This document shows positions 26,061 through 34,913 of a stretch of DNA of 64,000 nucleotides, piece by piece. The position numbers and the translations under genes are program-made. Below the pieces are notes generated by a model that was given only the letters and a program-made list of their open reading frames with translations, did no database searches and had not been told where the DNA came from. This stretch comes from Neorhizobium tomejilense (lineage in GTDB: Bacteria; Pseudomonadota; Alphaproteobacteria; Rhizobiales; Rhizobiaceae): contig PVBG01000009.1 in NCBI GenBank assembly GCA_002968845.1, forward strand, positions 1 to 64,000. Direction: 5' to 3'. Each line of letters starts with the position of its first letter. Position 1 is the first letter of the stretch.

Positions 26061-27020
26061 TTACCCTTTGACTGCGCCGGCCGCGATACCGCGGACGAAA
26101 AGCCGGCCGGAAACGAAATAGACGATCAGCGGAACCGCACCCGTCAACAGCGTCGCCGCCATGTTGACGTTGTATTCCTTCACGCCTTGGACGGAATTGA
26201 CGATGTTGTTGAGCTGAACGGTCATCGGATAGGTATCCGGCCGGGTGAACACCACGCCGAACAGGAAGTCGTTCCAGATGCCGGTGGTCTGCAGGATCAT
26301 CGAGACGACGAAGATCGGCAGCGACATGGGCAGCATGATCCGGAAGTAGATCTGCCAGAACCCCGCCCCGTCAATGCGGGCGGCCTTGAACAGTTCCTCC
26401 GGCAGCGAGACGAAATAGTTGCGGAACAGCAGTGTCTGGATCGGCATGCCGAAAATCGAATGCACCAGGATAAGGCCATAGAGCGTGCCGTAGAGGCCCA
26501 TTTCGCGCAGTATGATGACGATCGGATAGATCATCACCTGATAGGGGATGAAGGCACCGACGATCAGGATCGTGAAGAAGATCTCCGAGCCCTTGAACCG
26601 CCAGTTGGCGAGCGCATAACCGTTCACCGAAGCGATCGCGATCGACACGATCACCGACGGCACGGTGATGCGGACCGAATTCCAGAAGCCGCGCGAAAGG
26701 CCGTCGCAGTTGAGGCCCGTGCAGGCCTGCGCCCAGGCCTTCACCCAAGGCTCGAAGGTGATCTCCATCGGCGGCGAAAAGATATTGCCGAGACGGATTT
26801 CCGGCATGCCCTTCAGCGAGGTGACGACCATCACATAGAGAGGAATAAGGTAATAAATTGCCGCAAGGCCGAGCGCGCCGTAGACGATGATATTGCGCGA
26901 CGAGAGCACCTTGCGAGGGCGTTTTCCCTGCGGCCCGGTTTCCAGCCGGGAACCGGCCGGAGCGGAAATGCCGGGCCTAGAAACGGGCCCAGAAGCGGGC
27001 ATCGTGAGCGATTTATCCAC
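26061..27020 (-). CDS. Sugar ABC transporter permease (MalG type)
   Basis: A 319-residue inner-membrane permease with about six helices after a disordered, Pro/Arg-rich N terminus of some 40 residues. The EAA loop is EELFKAARIDGAGFWQIYFRIMLPMSLP near residues 200-228. The GTG at 27020, which overlaps the upstream permease by eight bases, is taken as the start; an ATG at 27002 is an alternative. It forms the channel with the MalF-type permease. Confidence 0.93.
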   Translation of the reverse strand: MDKSLTMPASGPVSRPGISAPAGSRLETGPQGKRPRKVLSSRNIIVYGALGLAAIYYLIPLYVMVVTSLKGMPEIRLGNIFSPPMEITFEPWVKAWAQACTGLNCDGLSRGFWNSVRITVPSVIVSIAIASVNGYALANWRFKGSEIFFTILIVGAFIPYQVMIYPIVIILREMGLYGTLYGLILVHSIFGMPIQTLLFRNYFVSLPEELFKAARIDGAGFWQIYFRIMLPMSLPIFVVSMILQTTGIWNDFLFGVVFTRPDTYPMTVQLNNIVNSVQGVKEYNVNMAATLLTGAVPLIVYFVSGRLFVRGIAAGAVKG

Positions 27021-27915
27021 GCTTGCGTCCTCCGAATTCGAGATAGGCCCAGGGAACGATGATGATGGCTACGGCGAGCAGCATCATGGTGGATGCCGCA
27101 AAGCCCTGGCCGAGGTTCTGGGCGAAGAACATGTAGTCGTAGACGTATTTGGCAGGCACATCGGAGGCGATGCCGGGGCCGCCGCTCGTCTGCGCCACGA
27201 CAAGGTCGTAGATCCTGACGATGCCGCTGGCGATGATGACGAGCGTGGTGACGAAGACCGGCCGCATCATCGGGATGATGATGAAGAGATAGGTCTTCCA
27301 CATCGGGATGCCGTCGACGCGCGCGGCCTTCCAGATGTCCTCGTCGATGCCGCGAAGGCCGGCGAGCATCAGGCACATGACGAGCCCCGTCCCCTGCCAG
27401 AGCGCGGCGATCAGGATGCCGTAGATGACGATGTCGGAATTGTAGAGTGGATCGAAGGTGAAGCTCGTCCAGCCGAGCGAGCGGACGACGGACTGCACGC
27501 CGAATTCGGGATTCAGGATCCATTGCCAGACAAGGCCGGTGACGATGAAGGACAGCGCGAACGGATAGAGGAAGATCGTCCGGAACGTGTTTTCGAAACG
27601 GATCTTCTGGTCCATCAGGGCCGCCAGCAGGAAACCGATCGTCAGGCTGAAAATCAGCGACAGGCATCCGTAGGTCGCCAGATTCTGGATCGAGACGATC
27701 CAGCGCGGCGTATCCCAGAGCCGCTCATACTGTTCCAGACCGACGAAGGACAGGCGCGGCAGGAGCTTGGAATTGGTGAAGGAATAAACGACGGTCCAGA
27801 TCGTGCCGCCGAGGAAAATCACCACGGCTGTCAGCATCATCGGGATCGAAGCAATCTTCGAATTGAGATTGCGGAATAATTGATTGGGTCGGCCGGGCTG
27901 AGTGTGCGCCGCCAT
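27013..27915 (-). CDS. Sugar ABC transporter permease (MalF type)
   Basis: A 300-residue inner-membrane permease with six helices and the EAA loop DIWKAARVDGIPMWKTYLFIIIPMMRP near residues 187-213. The ATG at 27915 is chosen because GAGGAG sits eight bases before it. It follows the binding-protein gene after a 99-base gap with a stem-loop and overlaps the MalG-type gene by eight bases. Confidence 0.93.
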   Translation of the reverse strand: MAAHTQPGRPNQLFRNLNSKIASIPMMLTAVVIFLGGTIWTVVYSFTNSKLLPRLSFVGLEQYERLWDTPRWIVSIQNLATYGCLSLIFSLTIGFLLAALMDQKIRFENTFRTIFLYPFALSFIVTGLVWQWILNPEFGVQSVVRSLGWTSFTFDPLYNSDIVIYGILIAALWQGTGLVMCLMLAGLRGIDEDIWKAARVDGIPMWKTYLFIIIPMMRPVFVTTLVIIASGIVRIYDLVVAQTSGGPGIASDVPAKYVYDYMFFAQNLGQGFAASTMMLLAVAIIIVPWAYLEFGGRKRG

Positions 27916-27960
27916 GGTCAACTCCTCTGGATAGCAAAGGCTGCAGGAAGCAAGCCACCA

Positions 27961-27991
27961 CCGGCCCCGCCCCTCTCGGACGCGGAGCCGG
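27961..27991 (-). promoter_or_regulatory. Stem-loop between binding-protein and permease genes
   Basis: CCGGCCCCGC (27961-27970) pairs with GCGGAGCCGG (27982-27991); read as minus-strand RNA the single mismatch is a G-U pair. Hairpins at this place in ABC operons commonly stabilise the binding-protein mRNA or partly terminate transcription, giving more binding protein than permease. This role is inferred. Confidence 0.5.
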
Positions 27992-28014
27992 CTGTTGGGT
28001 CGCTGTCTGTCGGA

Positions 28015-29250
28015 TCAACCGGCCTTGGAGAAAATAGCCACGAAGCGCTTCTGGGCTTCCTCGGCAGTGATCGACGTGTTGGCGAAGAACTGCGACATCA
28101 GGTCTTCCAGCTGCTTCTGCGTATCCTGCGTGATGAGCTGGTCGGTGCTGGTGACGACATTGCCCTTGGCAAGGATCTCAAGACCCTTCTTCATGCAGTC
28201 GTTGGCGGCCGCAAGATCGACGTCGCCACGCACCGGCAGCGAGCCCTTCTTGAGGTTGAAGGCAACCTGGGTCTTGGCGTCGAGAAGCGTCGAGGCGAGC
28301 GCTTCCTGTGCCTTCGTCTTCGCCGCATCCTTGAGGACCGGGAAGTAGAAGGCGTCGCCGGCCGTCGAGATCACCTCGTTCACGCCGAGGCCAGGCAGGC
28401 AGGTATAGTCGACGCCGGCCTTTTTGCCGGCCAGCTGGAATTCGCCCTGCGCCCAGTCACCCATGATCTGACCGCCGGCCTTGCCGGTGATCACCATGTT
28501 GGTCGCCTGGTTCCAGTCCTGGACGTTGGTGCCCTTCGACATCTTGCGGGCATCATCGGCTGCCTTGAAGACCTTGGCCATTTCCGGACCGGCCGCGACC
28601 TTTGCGTCCTTGTCGCCATAGACCTTCTGGTAGATGTCCTTGCCGCCGATCGCGACCGTCAGAACGGCGAACAAGCCGGTCGACTGCCAGGCCTGGCCGC
28701 CGACGGCGAGCGGCACGATGCCAGCCTTTTCAAGCGCCGGAGCCGCTGCGACATATTCGTCCCAGTTCTTCGGAACCGCTACGCCCGCCTTCTTGAAGGC
28801 ATCGTTGGAAAGCCACAGCCACTGCCAGGAATGGATGTTGAGCGGCACGCAGTAGATCTTGCCCTCGAAAGTGCAGGATTTCAGCAGGCCGGCGGGGCGA
28901 ACGATCTTGTCCCAGCCTTCCTTTTTGGCGAGATCGGTGAAATCGCGCATCAGGCCTGCCTGGACCAGTTCCTCGGCCTGACGGCCATGGTTGAACTGGG
29001 TGGCCGACATCGGATCGCCGCCGGTGATACGGCTGATCATGATCGGACGGGCGGTGCCGCCGGAACCTGCAATCGCGCCGTCAACCCACTTGTTGCCGGT
29101 GGCGTTGAAAGCCTTGGCGAGTTCCGCGACTGCGGCAGCTTCGCCTCCGGACGTCCACCAATGGGTGACTTCGAGATCTGTGGCATGAGCCGCGCCTAAC
29201 GGCAGCATCACGGTTGCGGCAAGAACAGCCGCCATAGAACGAATATTCAT
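28015..29250 (-). CDS. Sugar ABC transporter substrate-binding protein
   Basis: A 411-residue family-1 binding protein with a signal peptide cleaved after AHA near residue 23. The mature part begins DLEVTHWWTSGGEAAAVAELAKAF, typical of glucose/mannose and oligosaccharide binders (GtsA-like). The only Cys residues form the likely pairs CTFEGKIYC, CLPG and NDC. It delivers a sugar to the two permeases. The start at 29250 follows GGGAGGAGACTC. First gene of the glycan operon, divergent from the LacI regulator. Confidence 0.93.
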   Translation of the reverse strand: MNIRSMAAVLAATVMLPLGAAHATDLEVTHWWTSGGEAAAVAELAKAFNATGNKWVDGAIAGSGGTARPIMISRITGGDPMSATQFNHGRQAEELVQAGLMRDFTDLAKKEGWDKIVRPAGLLKSCTFEGKIYCVPLNIHSWQWLWLSNDAFKKAGVAVPKNWDEYVAAAPALEKAGIVPLAVGGQAWQSTGLFAVLTVAIGGKDIYQKVYGDKDAKVAAGPEMAKVFKAADDARKMSKGTNVQDWNQATNMVITGKAGGQIMGDWAQGEFQLAGKKAGVDYTCLPGLGVNEVISTAGDAFYFPVLKDAAKTKAQEALASTLLDAKTQVAFNLKKGSLPVRGDVDLAAANDCMKKGLEILAKGNVVTSTDQLITQDTQKQLEDLMSQFFANTSITAEEAQKRFVAIFSKAG

Positions 29251-29667
29251 GAGTCTCCTCCCTCACTGAAACGTTGCCGTAAAAACGTAAGGCAATCACC
29301 GATATGACGCAACCGGTTTTGTCCGAAAAAATTCGCAAGTCGAGAAAATACAACCATAAGAGGAATTTTGGAAAATCTGCTGGCTCGTTCAGCCACCCCT
29401 CAAGAAGGATCAGAAGCCAGTATATCGGCATCTAATGGGCAATATCAGGAAGTCTGATTTTCGCATCTGCAAAAAATCATTTCGCACCTGCGTTGTGCAA
29501 CTCTGAGGAATAGAGGTTTCCCCTTTGGCAAAATTCCTCTCGACATTTTACCTGTATCGTTTCAGTTATTAATTTCGTATCGGAGGACAGGGAGGTGTCG
29601 CGACGTTTCCGGGCAAGCTTCGGCCCTTTATAGTGGCCATCTGACTCGGGGGCAGCGACGGCAAATC
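29251..29667. promoter_or_regulatory. Divergent promoter region of the glycan locus with LacI-type sites
   Basis: A 417-base gene-free region between the binding-protein and LacI genes. CTGAAACG (29266-29273) near the importer start recurs inverted as CGTTTCAG (29558-29565) near the regulator start, and AACCGGTT (29311-29318) is a CG-centred palindrome of the kind LacI proteins bind. The central part is AT-rich. These are candidates for operators of the adjacent regulator. Confidence 0.45.
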
Positions 29668-30720
29668 ATGGATGACAGCGGAAGACCAAGGACGGGCGGA
29701 ACGCAGACGGCGGTCCGTGAACGTCCTACCTTGAAAACGATCGCCTATATGACGGGCCTCGGCATCACTACCGTTTCGCGGGCGCTGAAGGATGCGCCGG
29801 ATATCGGGGCCGACACCAAGGAGCGCGTTCGCCTCGTCGCCAACCAGCTCGGCTACCAGCCGAACCGCGCCGGCGTGCGCCTCAGAACCGGCAAGACCAA
29901 TGTCATCGCCCTGGTGCTCAGCATCGACGAGGAGCTGATGGGCTTCACCAGCCAGATGGTGCATGGCATTTCGGAGGTGCTGGGCGGCACGCAATATCAC
30001 CTCGTGGTGACGCCGCATTCCTTCCAGAAGGACCCGATGGTGCCGGTACGCTATATCCTCGACACCGGCTCGGCGGACGGAGTGATCATCTCGCGGATCG
30101 AGCCCGACGACGCGCGGGTACGGCTGATGACGGAGCGGAACCTGCCCTTCGTCACCCACGGCCGCACCGACATGGGAATAATCCATCCCTACCACGACTA
30201 TGACAACGAGGCTTATGCCTATAAGGCCGTTCAGAAACTGGTCGAAAAAGGCCGCCGGAGGATCGCGTTCCTGTCGCCGGGAGGCCGCTTCTCGTTCTAC
30301 GTCCACAGCCGCGTGGGCTTCGAACGCGGGCTTGCCGATTTCGGTGCAACCGAAGTGCCTATGGGCCGGGTGACCAGCGAGACGCCGCTTGAAGAAACCC
30401 GCGCCTATGCGGAACGCATGATGCGCGCTGCCGAGCCTCCGGACGGCATCATCTCGATCAGCGGATCGGCGACGATCGCGCTGGTGGCCGGCCTCGAGGC
30501 CGCCGGCAAGAAACTGGGCCACGACGTCGACATGGTATCGAAGCAGTCAGCCGATTTCCTCAACTGGATTCGGCCGGAGATCTATACGGTGAGCGAGGAT
30601 ATCCGCCAGGCCGGGCGGGAACTCGCCAAGGCCCTGATGGCGCGCATCGACGGCGTCGGGCCGGAACTGCTGCAGAGCGTCGCCAGCCCCGTCTGGTCGA
30701 AGATGGCGCCCAAGGACTAA
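29668..30720 (+). CDS. LacI family transcriptional regulator
   Basis: A 350-residue regulator. The helix-turn-helix and hinge ([21 protein letters not shown], then [19 protein letters not shown]) occupy residues about 22-80. The rest is the periplasmic-binding-protein-like sensor domain ([49 protein letters not shown]). It has an N-terminal extension of about 20 residues. It is divergent from the glycan importer and probably represses the locus until a sugar is bound. Confidence 0.93.
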   Translation: MDDSGRPRTGGTQTAVRERPTLKTIAYMTGLGITTVSRALKDAPDIGADTKERVRLVANQLGYQPNRAGVRLRTGKTNVIALVLSIDEELMGFTSQMVHGISEVLGGTQYHLVVTPHSFQKDPMVPVRYILDTGSADGVIISRIEPDDARVRLMTERNLPFVTHGRTDMGIIHPYHDYDNEAYAYKAVQKLVEKGRRRIAFLSPGGRFSFYVHSRVGFERGLADFGATEVPMGRVTSETPLEETRAYAERMMRAAEPPDGIISISGSATIALVAGLEAAGKKLGHDVDMVSKQSADFLNWIRPEIYTVSEDIRQAGRELAKALMARIDGVGPELLQSVASPVWSKMAPKD

Positions 30721-30737
30721 GCACCAGGGACTGAAAC

Positions 30738-30769
30738 AAAAACGCCCGCCGGATCCGGCGGGCGTTTTT
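30738..30769. terminator. Bidirectional rho-independent terminator
   Basis: A perfect 32-base palindrome: A5, then CGCCCGCC, GGATCC in the centre, GGCGGGCG, then T5. With A and T tracts on both sides it can terminate transcription from lacI on the plus strand and from gnd on the minus strand. It sits 17 bases past the lacI stop and 18 from the gnd stop. Confidence 0.92.
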
Positions 30770-30787
30770 CGTCATTCCGACAAAAGA

Positions 30788-32221
30788 TCAGGCAAATTCG
30801 CTAAGGCCGCTGCCCCACGGGCCGTGATGCTTGTCGACGCCGTCGAGGCGGTCGAAGCCATGAGCGCCGAAGAAGTCGCGCTGCGCCTGGATGAGGTTCG
30901 CCGTGCCACGGCCACGCCGATAGGCGTCGAAATAGGAGAGCGCCGAGGAAAGCGCCGGAACCGGCAGGCCGGAGAGAGCGGCGTAGGAAACGACGCGACG
31001 CAGCGGGGCGTCGGTATCCTTGACCATCTGCGCGAAGGCCGGCGTGACGATCAGGTTCGCCACATGCGGATCCTTGGTGAAGGCCGACGTGATCTCGTCG
31101 AGGAAGGCCGAGCGGATGATGCAGCCGGCACGCCAGATCTTGGCGATCGTCGGCATCGGCAGGTTCCAGTTATATTCGGCGGACGCTGCAGACATGACGG
31201 CAAAACCCTGCGCATAGGCGGCGATCTTGGCGGCGAGCAGCGCGCTTTCGAGGTCGGCGATGAAGGCAGCCTTATCCTTCGGCGCTTCCGCGACCTTCGG
31301 GAGGCCAAAGATCTTTTCGGCAGCCAGGCGTTCCGTTCTCTGGGACGACAGGACACGGCCGGCGACGGCAGCTTCGATGGCGGTCGCGGCAACGCCCATG
31401 TTCTGGGCCTCGATGACCGACCACTTGCCGGTGCCCTTCTGGCCGGCGGCATCGACGATGACATCGACCATCGGCTTGCCGGAAATCGGATCGGCGGCGG
31501 TCAGGACCGTCTGGCTGATCTCGATCAGGTACGAGTTGAGGCGACCCTCGTTCCACTTGCCGAACACGTCGCCGATTTCGGTCGCGCTCATACCGAGGCC
31601 GTCGCGCAGGATGCCGTAGATTTCGGCGATCATCTGCATGTCGGCATATTCGATGCCGTTATGGATGGTCTTGACGAAATGGCCGGCGCCGTTTTCGCCG
31701 AGCCAGGCGACGCAGGGCTCGTCGTTGAATTTTGCCGAGATCGAGGTCAGCACCTTCTCGACGCGCTTCCAGCTGTCCTCGGTGCCGCCGACCATGATCG
31801 ACGGTCCGTGGCGCGCACCTTCTTCACCGCCGGAGACGCCCATGCCGATGAAGGTCAGCCCGCTGTCCTTCAGATTGTCGAAGCGGCGCATCGTGTCGCG
31901 GAAATTGGCATTGCCGGCATCGATCATGATGTCGCCGGCCGAAAGGTAAGGCTTCAGGAGTTCCATCTGCTGATCGACCGGGTCACCGGCCTTGATCATG
32001 ATGATGATCGGCCGCGGCGGGCGGATGGCGGCGACGAATTCCTCGAGCGTCTCGCAGGGGACAAGCTGGCCCTGCAGTTCGCCGGCCTCGGCGTAGAACT
32101 TGCGGGTCGCTTCCGGAGACCGGTTGAAGACGGCGATCTTGTTGCCTTTTTCGGCAATGTTGAGCGAGAGGTTAGAGCCCATGACGCCGAGCCCGATAAG
32201 GCCGATTTCTGCCTGTTCCAC
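30788..32221 (-). CDS. gnd: 6-phosphogluconate dehydrogenase (decarboxylating)
   Basis: A 477-residue homodimer-type enzyme, the full family length. It oxidises 6-phosphogluconate to ribulose 5-phosphate and CO2 with NADP+ in the oxidative pentose phosphate pathway. It has the dinucleotide motif GLGVMGSNLSLNIA with FNRS after the second strand, the signature GVSGGEEGARHGPSIMVGG, and the catalytic Lys in HFVKTIHNGIEYADMQ. The start is a GTG at 32221 with GGAGG eight bases upstream. It stands alone, with its own terminator. Confidence 0.96.
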   Translation of the reverse strand: MEQAEIGLIGLGVMGSNLSLNIAEKGNKIAVFNRSPEATRKFYAEAGELQGQLVPCETLEEFVAAIRPPRPIIIMIKAGDPVDQQMELLKPYLSAGDIMIDAGNANFRDTMRRFDNLKDSGLTFIGMGVSGGEEGARHGPSIMVGGTEDSWKRVEKVLTSISAKFNDEPCVAWLGENGAGHFVKTIHNGIEYADMQMIAEIYGILRDGLGMSATEIGDVFGKWNEGRLNSYLIEISQTVLTAADPISGKPMVDVIVDAAGQKGTGKWSVIEAQNMGVAATAIEAAVAGRVLSSQRTERLAAEKIFGLPKVAEAPKDKAAFIADLESALLAAKIAAYAQGFAVMSAASAEYNWNLPMPTIAKIWRAGCIIRSAFLDEITSAFTKDPHVANLIVTPAFAQMVKDTDAPLRRVVSYAALSGLPVPALSSALSYFDAYRRGRGTANLIQAQRDFFGAHGFDRLDGVDKHHGPWGSGLSEFA

Positions 32222-32406
32222 GGATGTGCCTCCATATTGAGATTCGAGGTTGTTGTCGCATTCATATAGGGAAACGGCAAGGCGATGGCGACGCTAAACG
32301 ATTAAATTTCCATGACACTCTGTCTTCGTCACGGCGACGCAGCGACCTGTTTTCTCCGAGGCGGAGGGCGTCTTGCGGCTGCCAAATTCGGATGCCACAA
32401 GGAGCT

Positions 32407-33183
32407 ATGAATACGGCCAAAGATACGCGCAAGGATACGCCGATACTGGCAATGCGCGCCGGCACTTACCGAGAGCGACCGGCGCACGGGCCGCTTTCGA
32501 GGCTGTTTTGCCGTGTCTGGTCGCACCGCCTGCCGCAGGACTTCGAGGGCCAGATTGCAGTGGTGCCGGACGGCTGTGCGGACCTGATCTGGGCCGGCGG
32601 TCAACTGATGGTGATCGGCCCCGACCGCACCGCCGCCTTCCCTGCCCTCGTCCCTGGTGAAACCATCCTCGGCCTGCGCTTCAGGCCGGGCGCGGCCCTG
32701 CACTGGCTCGACGTGCCGCTCCGGGAGCTGGTCGGACGAGCCGTGCCGCTCCGCGAGCTCCGGGACGACGTCCGGACGATGGAAGAACGGCTGGCCGAAG
32801 AGGACTGTGCGTTGGAAAGGCGGCGACTGTTCGAGGTTTGGGCGGCAGGAGAGGCATCGCTGGCTGCCGACCCCCAGAACTTGATGGGAACGCTCTTCGA
32901 TGAGCTCGGCAGCGGCGCGCTGCAGGGCATGTCGGCGACGCAGGCGCTCGGCGAACGCACCTTGCGCCGCCGGAGCCACGATCACTTCGGGTATGGGCCG
33001 AAAACGCTTGAACGCATCCTTCGCCTCCAGCGCTTTCTTCGCATCGTTCACCAGCGCGCATCCGGGAACCTCGCTCTTCTCGCGCTTGAAGCCGGCTATT
33101 CCGATCAGGCGCATATGACGCGGGACGTGAAGGAGCTGACGACTTTGACGCCGAGAAAAATTCGCGGGCAACTTTGCAGCTGA
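32407..33183 (+). CDS. AraC family regulator with DUF6597-type sensor
   Basis: A 258-residue regulator. Residues 12-110 resemble the DUF6597 N-terminal domain (CRVWSHRLPQDFEGQIAVVPDGCADLIWAGGQ, then GLRFRPGAALHWLDVPLRELVGR). The C-terminal part carries AraC-type HTH units (GYGPKTLERILRLQRFL and LALLALEAGYSDQAHMTRDVKELTTLTPRK). The ATG at 32407 is set by AAGGAGCT upstream. Regulators of this type are often followed by SRPBCC and VOC genes, as here. Confidence 0.87.
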   Translation: MNTAKDTRKDTPILAMRAGTYRERPAHGPLSRLFCRVWSHRLPQDFEGQIAVVPDGCADLIWAGGQLMVIGPDRTAAFPALVPGETILGLRFRPGAALHWLDVPLRELVGRAVPLRELRDDVRTMEERLAEEDCALERRRLFEVWAAGEASLAADPQNLMGTLFDELGSGALQGMSATQALGERTLRRRSHDHFGYGPKTLERILRLQRFLRIVHQRASGNLALLALEAGYSDQAHMTRDVKELTTLTPRKIRGQLCS

Positions 33184-33251
33184 TTGTCCGTTTTGTTCAA
33201 GAACCGCTGTTTCTCATCGACTAGACCGAGGGAGAAAACGAGGATTCCACC

Positions 33252-33659
33252 ATGACCACCCTGCCCGCCCGTATAATTCATATCGGCATCGAGAGACCTT
33301 GGCAGCACGTTTACGCCTTCGCGAGCCGGCCTGAAAACATGCCACTCTGGGCATCCGGCCTTGCCGCCGGGCTTACCCAGGACGGTGACGACTGGATCGG
33401 CGACGGCGGACCGGTCGGCCTGGTGCGCGTGCGGTTCTCGCCCGACAATCCATTCGGCATCCTCGACCACACGGTGACGATGGAAGACGGCCTCGTCGTC
33501 GAAAACCCCCTACGCGTGGTGGCGAACGGCGATGGCGCGGAAGTCATGTTCACGCTGTTCCAGCGCCCGGACCTTGACGACTCGGCTTTCGAGGCAGATG
33601 CCGCCCATGTGCGGAAGGATCTCAGGACGCTGAAGAACCTGCTGGAAGAAAGGAAATAG
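33252..33659 (+). CDS. SRPBCC/polyketide-cyclase-like protein
   Basis: A 135-residue protein with the SRPBCC layout: the N-terminal ERPWQHVYAFASRPENMPLWASGL segment, central strands (GPVGLVRVRFSPDNPFGILDHTVTM), and the C-terminal helix FEADAAHVRKDLRTLKNLLEE. The ligand is unknown. It lies between the AraC regulator and the VOC gene, nine bases before the latter, probably an operon. Confidence 0.82.
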   Translation: MTTLPARIIHIGIERPWQHVYAFASRPENMPLWASGLAAGLTQDGDDWIGDGGPVGLVRVRFSPDNPFGILDHTVTMEDGLVVENPLRVVANGDGAEVMFTLFQRPDLDDSAFEADAAHVRKDLRTLKNLLEERK

Positions 33660-33668
33660 GAGGATCCC

Positions 33669-34025
33669 ATGGGAACCAAGGGAGCGGATCGCAAGATCGA
33701 CTATATCGAATTCAATGTGAAGGACGTCGAAGCTGCCAAGGCCTTTTACGGCTCGGCCTTCGGCTGGACTTTCACGGACTACGGACCGGATTACTGCGAG
33801 TTCCAGGACGGAAGGCTGACGGGTGGATTTGCGAAATCGGCGGATGTAACAGCCAAGGGCGGCCCACTCGTCATTCTCTTCGCGGACGATCTGGAAGACG
33901 CCCTTCGGCGGACCGAAAAAGCCGGCGGCAGCATCGTCAAGCCGATCTTCTCATTTCCTGGCGGACGGCGTTTCCACTTTGCCGATCCGGAAGGCTACGA
34001 GTTGGCCATCTGGTCGGACAAGTAA
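33669..34025 (+). CDS. VOC family (glyoxalase-like) protein
   Basis: A 118-residue single VOC domain: DYIEFNVKDVEAAKAFYGSAFGWTFTDYGPDYCEF in the first half and GRRFHFADPEGYELAIWS in the second. The C-terminal Glu metal ligand is in PEGYELA. Such proteins act on or bind small electrophiles or aromatic compounds. The start at 33669 follows AGGAGGATCCC. It is the last gene of the AraC–SRPBCC–VOC set. Confidence 0.87.
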   Translation: MGTKGADRKIDYIEFNVKDVEAAKAFYGSAFGWTFTDYGPDYCEFQDGRLTGGFAKSADVTAKGGPLVILFADDLEDALRRTEKAGGSIVKPIFSFPGGRRFHFADPEGYELAIWSDK

Positions 34026-34028
34026 AGG

Positions 34029-34742
34029 TCAGGCGGCGGGGCGCCGGCGTCGGTCGGCAGTTTCCTGCATCACCAGAAGCGCGCCGATCAGCTGTGACGA
34101 TCCTGAAACGCAGGGCGACATGCGGCAACGGACGACGACCGTCTGGCCGTCGGTCTGATCGGCGTAAGTCAATGATATGCTCTCGCCCGCAAAGCAGCGA
34201 TCGAGGTTCGGCTTGAAATCGTTCTTGAAACGGTGGAGGCCGACGAATTCAGCAAAATGCCGGCCGATCAGCGCATCGCGCGCCAGATCGAGACGGCGTG
34301 CGTTGGTCTCGTTGGAATAGAAAATCCGATAGCCCGGCGCGATCACCACGATACGGTCGGAAATCCGGTTGAGCAGAGCGTCGTCGAGAAAACCGTCTGC
34401 CGTCGCATCGGCGATCACCGCGTGCTCGTGCGGTTCCGGCTCCGGACGGCGATTGGCCGACAGGCCGGTCTCAGGAACGACGTAGCGTTCCACCAGCATC
34501 TGCAGCAGATGTCCGTTGCGACGGACGCAGCCGCGATCGTCGGCCTCTTCGTTCAGGAGATCGAGTGCGAAGCGGAACTGCGCCTGGATGCTGGCCGGAT
34601 CCTTGCTCTGGCTTGAAAACACAGCGAGCAGAAGCGGATCGAGGTCACGATCGAGGGAGGCGGTTGCATCGTCGTCGTTGCGTTCGACGGCCTGCCGCAG
34701 ATCGGCGTATTTTGACCAGAACAGATCGATCAATGCTTCCAA
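34029..34742 (-). CDS. PAS domain protein
   Basis: A 237-residue protein. Residues about 1-120 are helical and unrecognised; residues about 125-230 form a PAS domain (ALLNRISDRIVVIAPGYRIFYSNETNARRLDLARDALIGRHFAEFVG). No output domain follows, so it may be a sensor acting through a partner. The start is taken as the TTG at 34742, which has GAGGGGGAGGGC close upstream; the next candidate, also TTG, at 34811 has a poorer context. It is convergent with the VOC gene, three bases apart. Confidence 0.7.
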   Translation of the reverse strand: MEALIDLFWSKYADLRQAVERNDDDATASLDRDLDPLLLAVFSSQSKDPASIQAQFRFALDLLNEEADDRGCVRRNGHLLQMLVERYVVPETGLSANRRPEPEPHEHAVIADATADGFLDDALLNRISDRIVVIAPGYRIFYSNETNARRLDLARDALIGRHFAEFVGLHRFKNDFKPNLDRCFAGESISLTYADQTDGQTVVVRCRMSPCVSGSSQLIGALLVMQETADRRRRPAA

Positions 34743-34913
34743 AATGCCCTCCCCCTCGTGCCGGAGATTATCGCCGATTCTTCCCCAAGATCGGCGCCTC
34801 CCAATATTCAATGCGATTCAGATTAATTTATCCCTCAAAAGCAAACCCAATTTTTGGCCGGTGACTTAAAGCAGAAACCGCAGCAACGCGGCCCGAAAAG
34901 TCTCAAAATCTGC

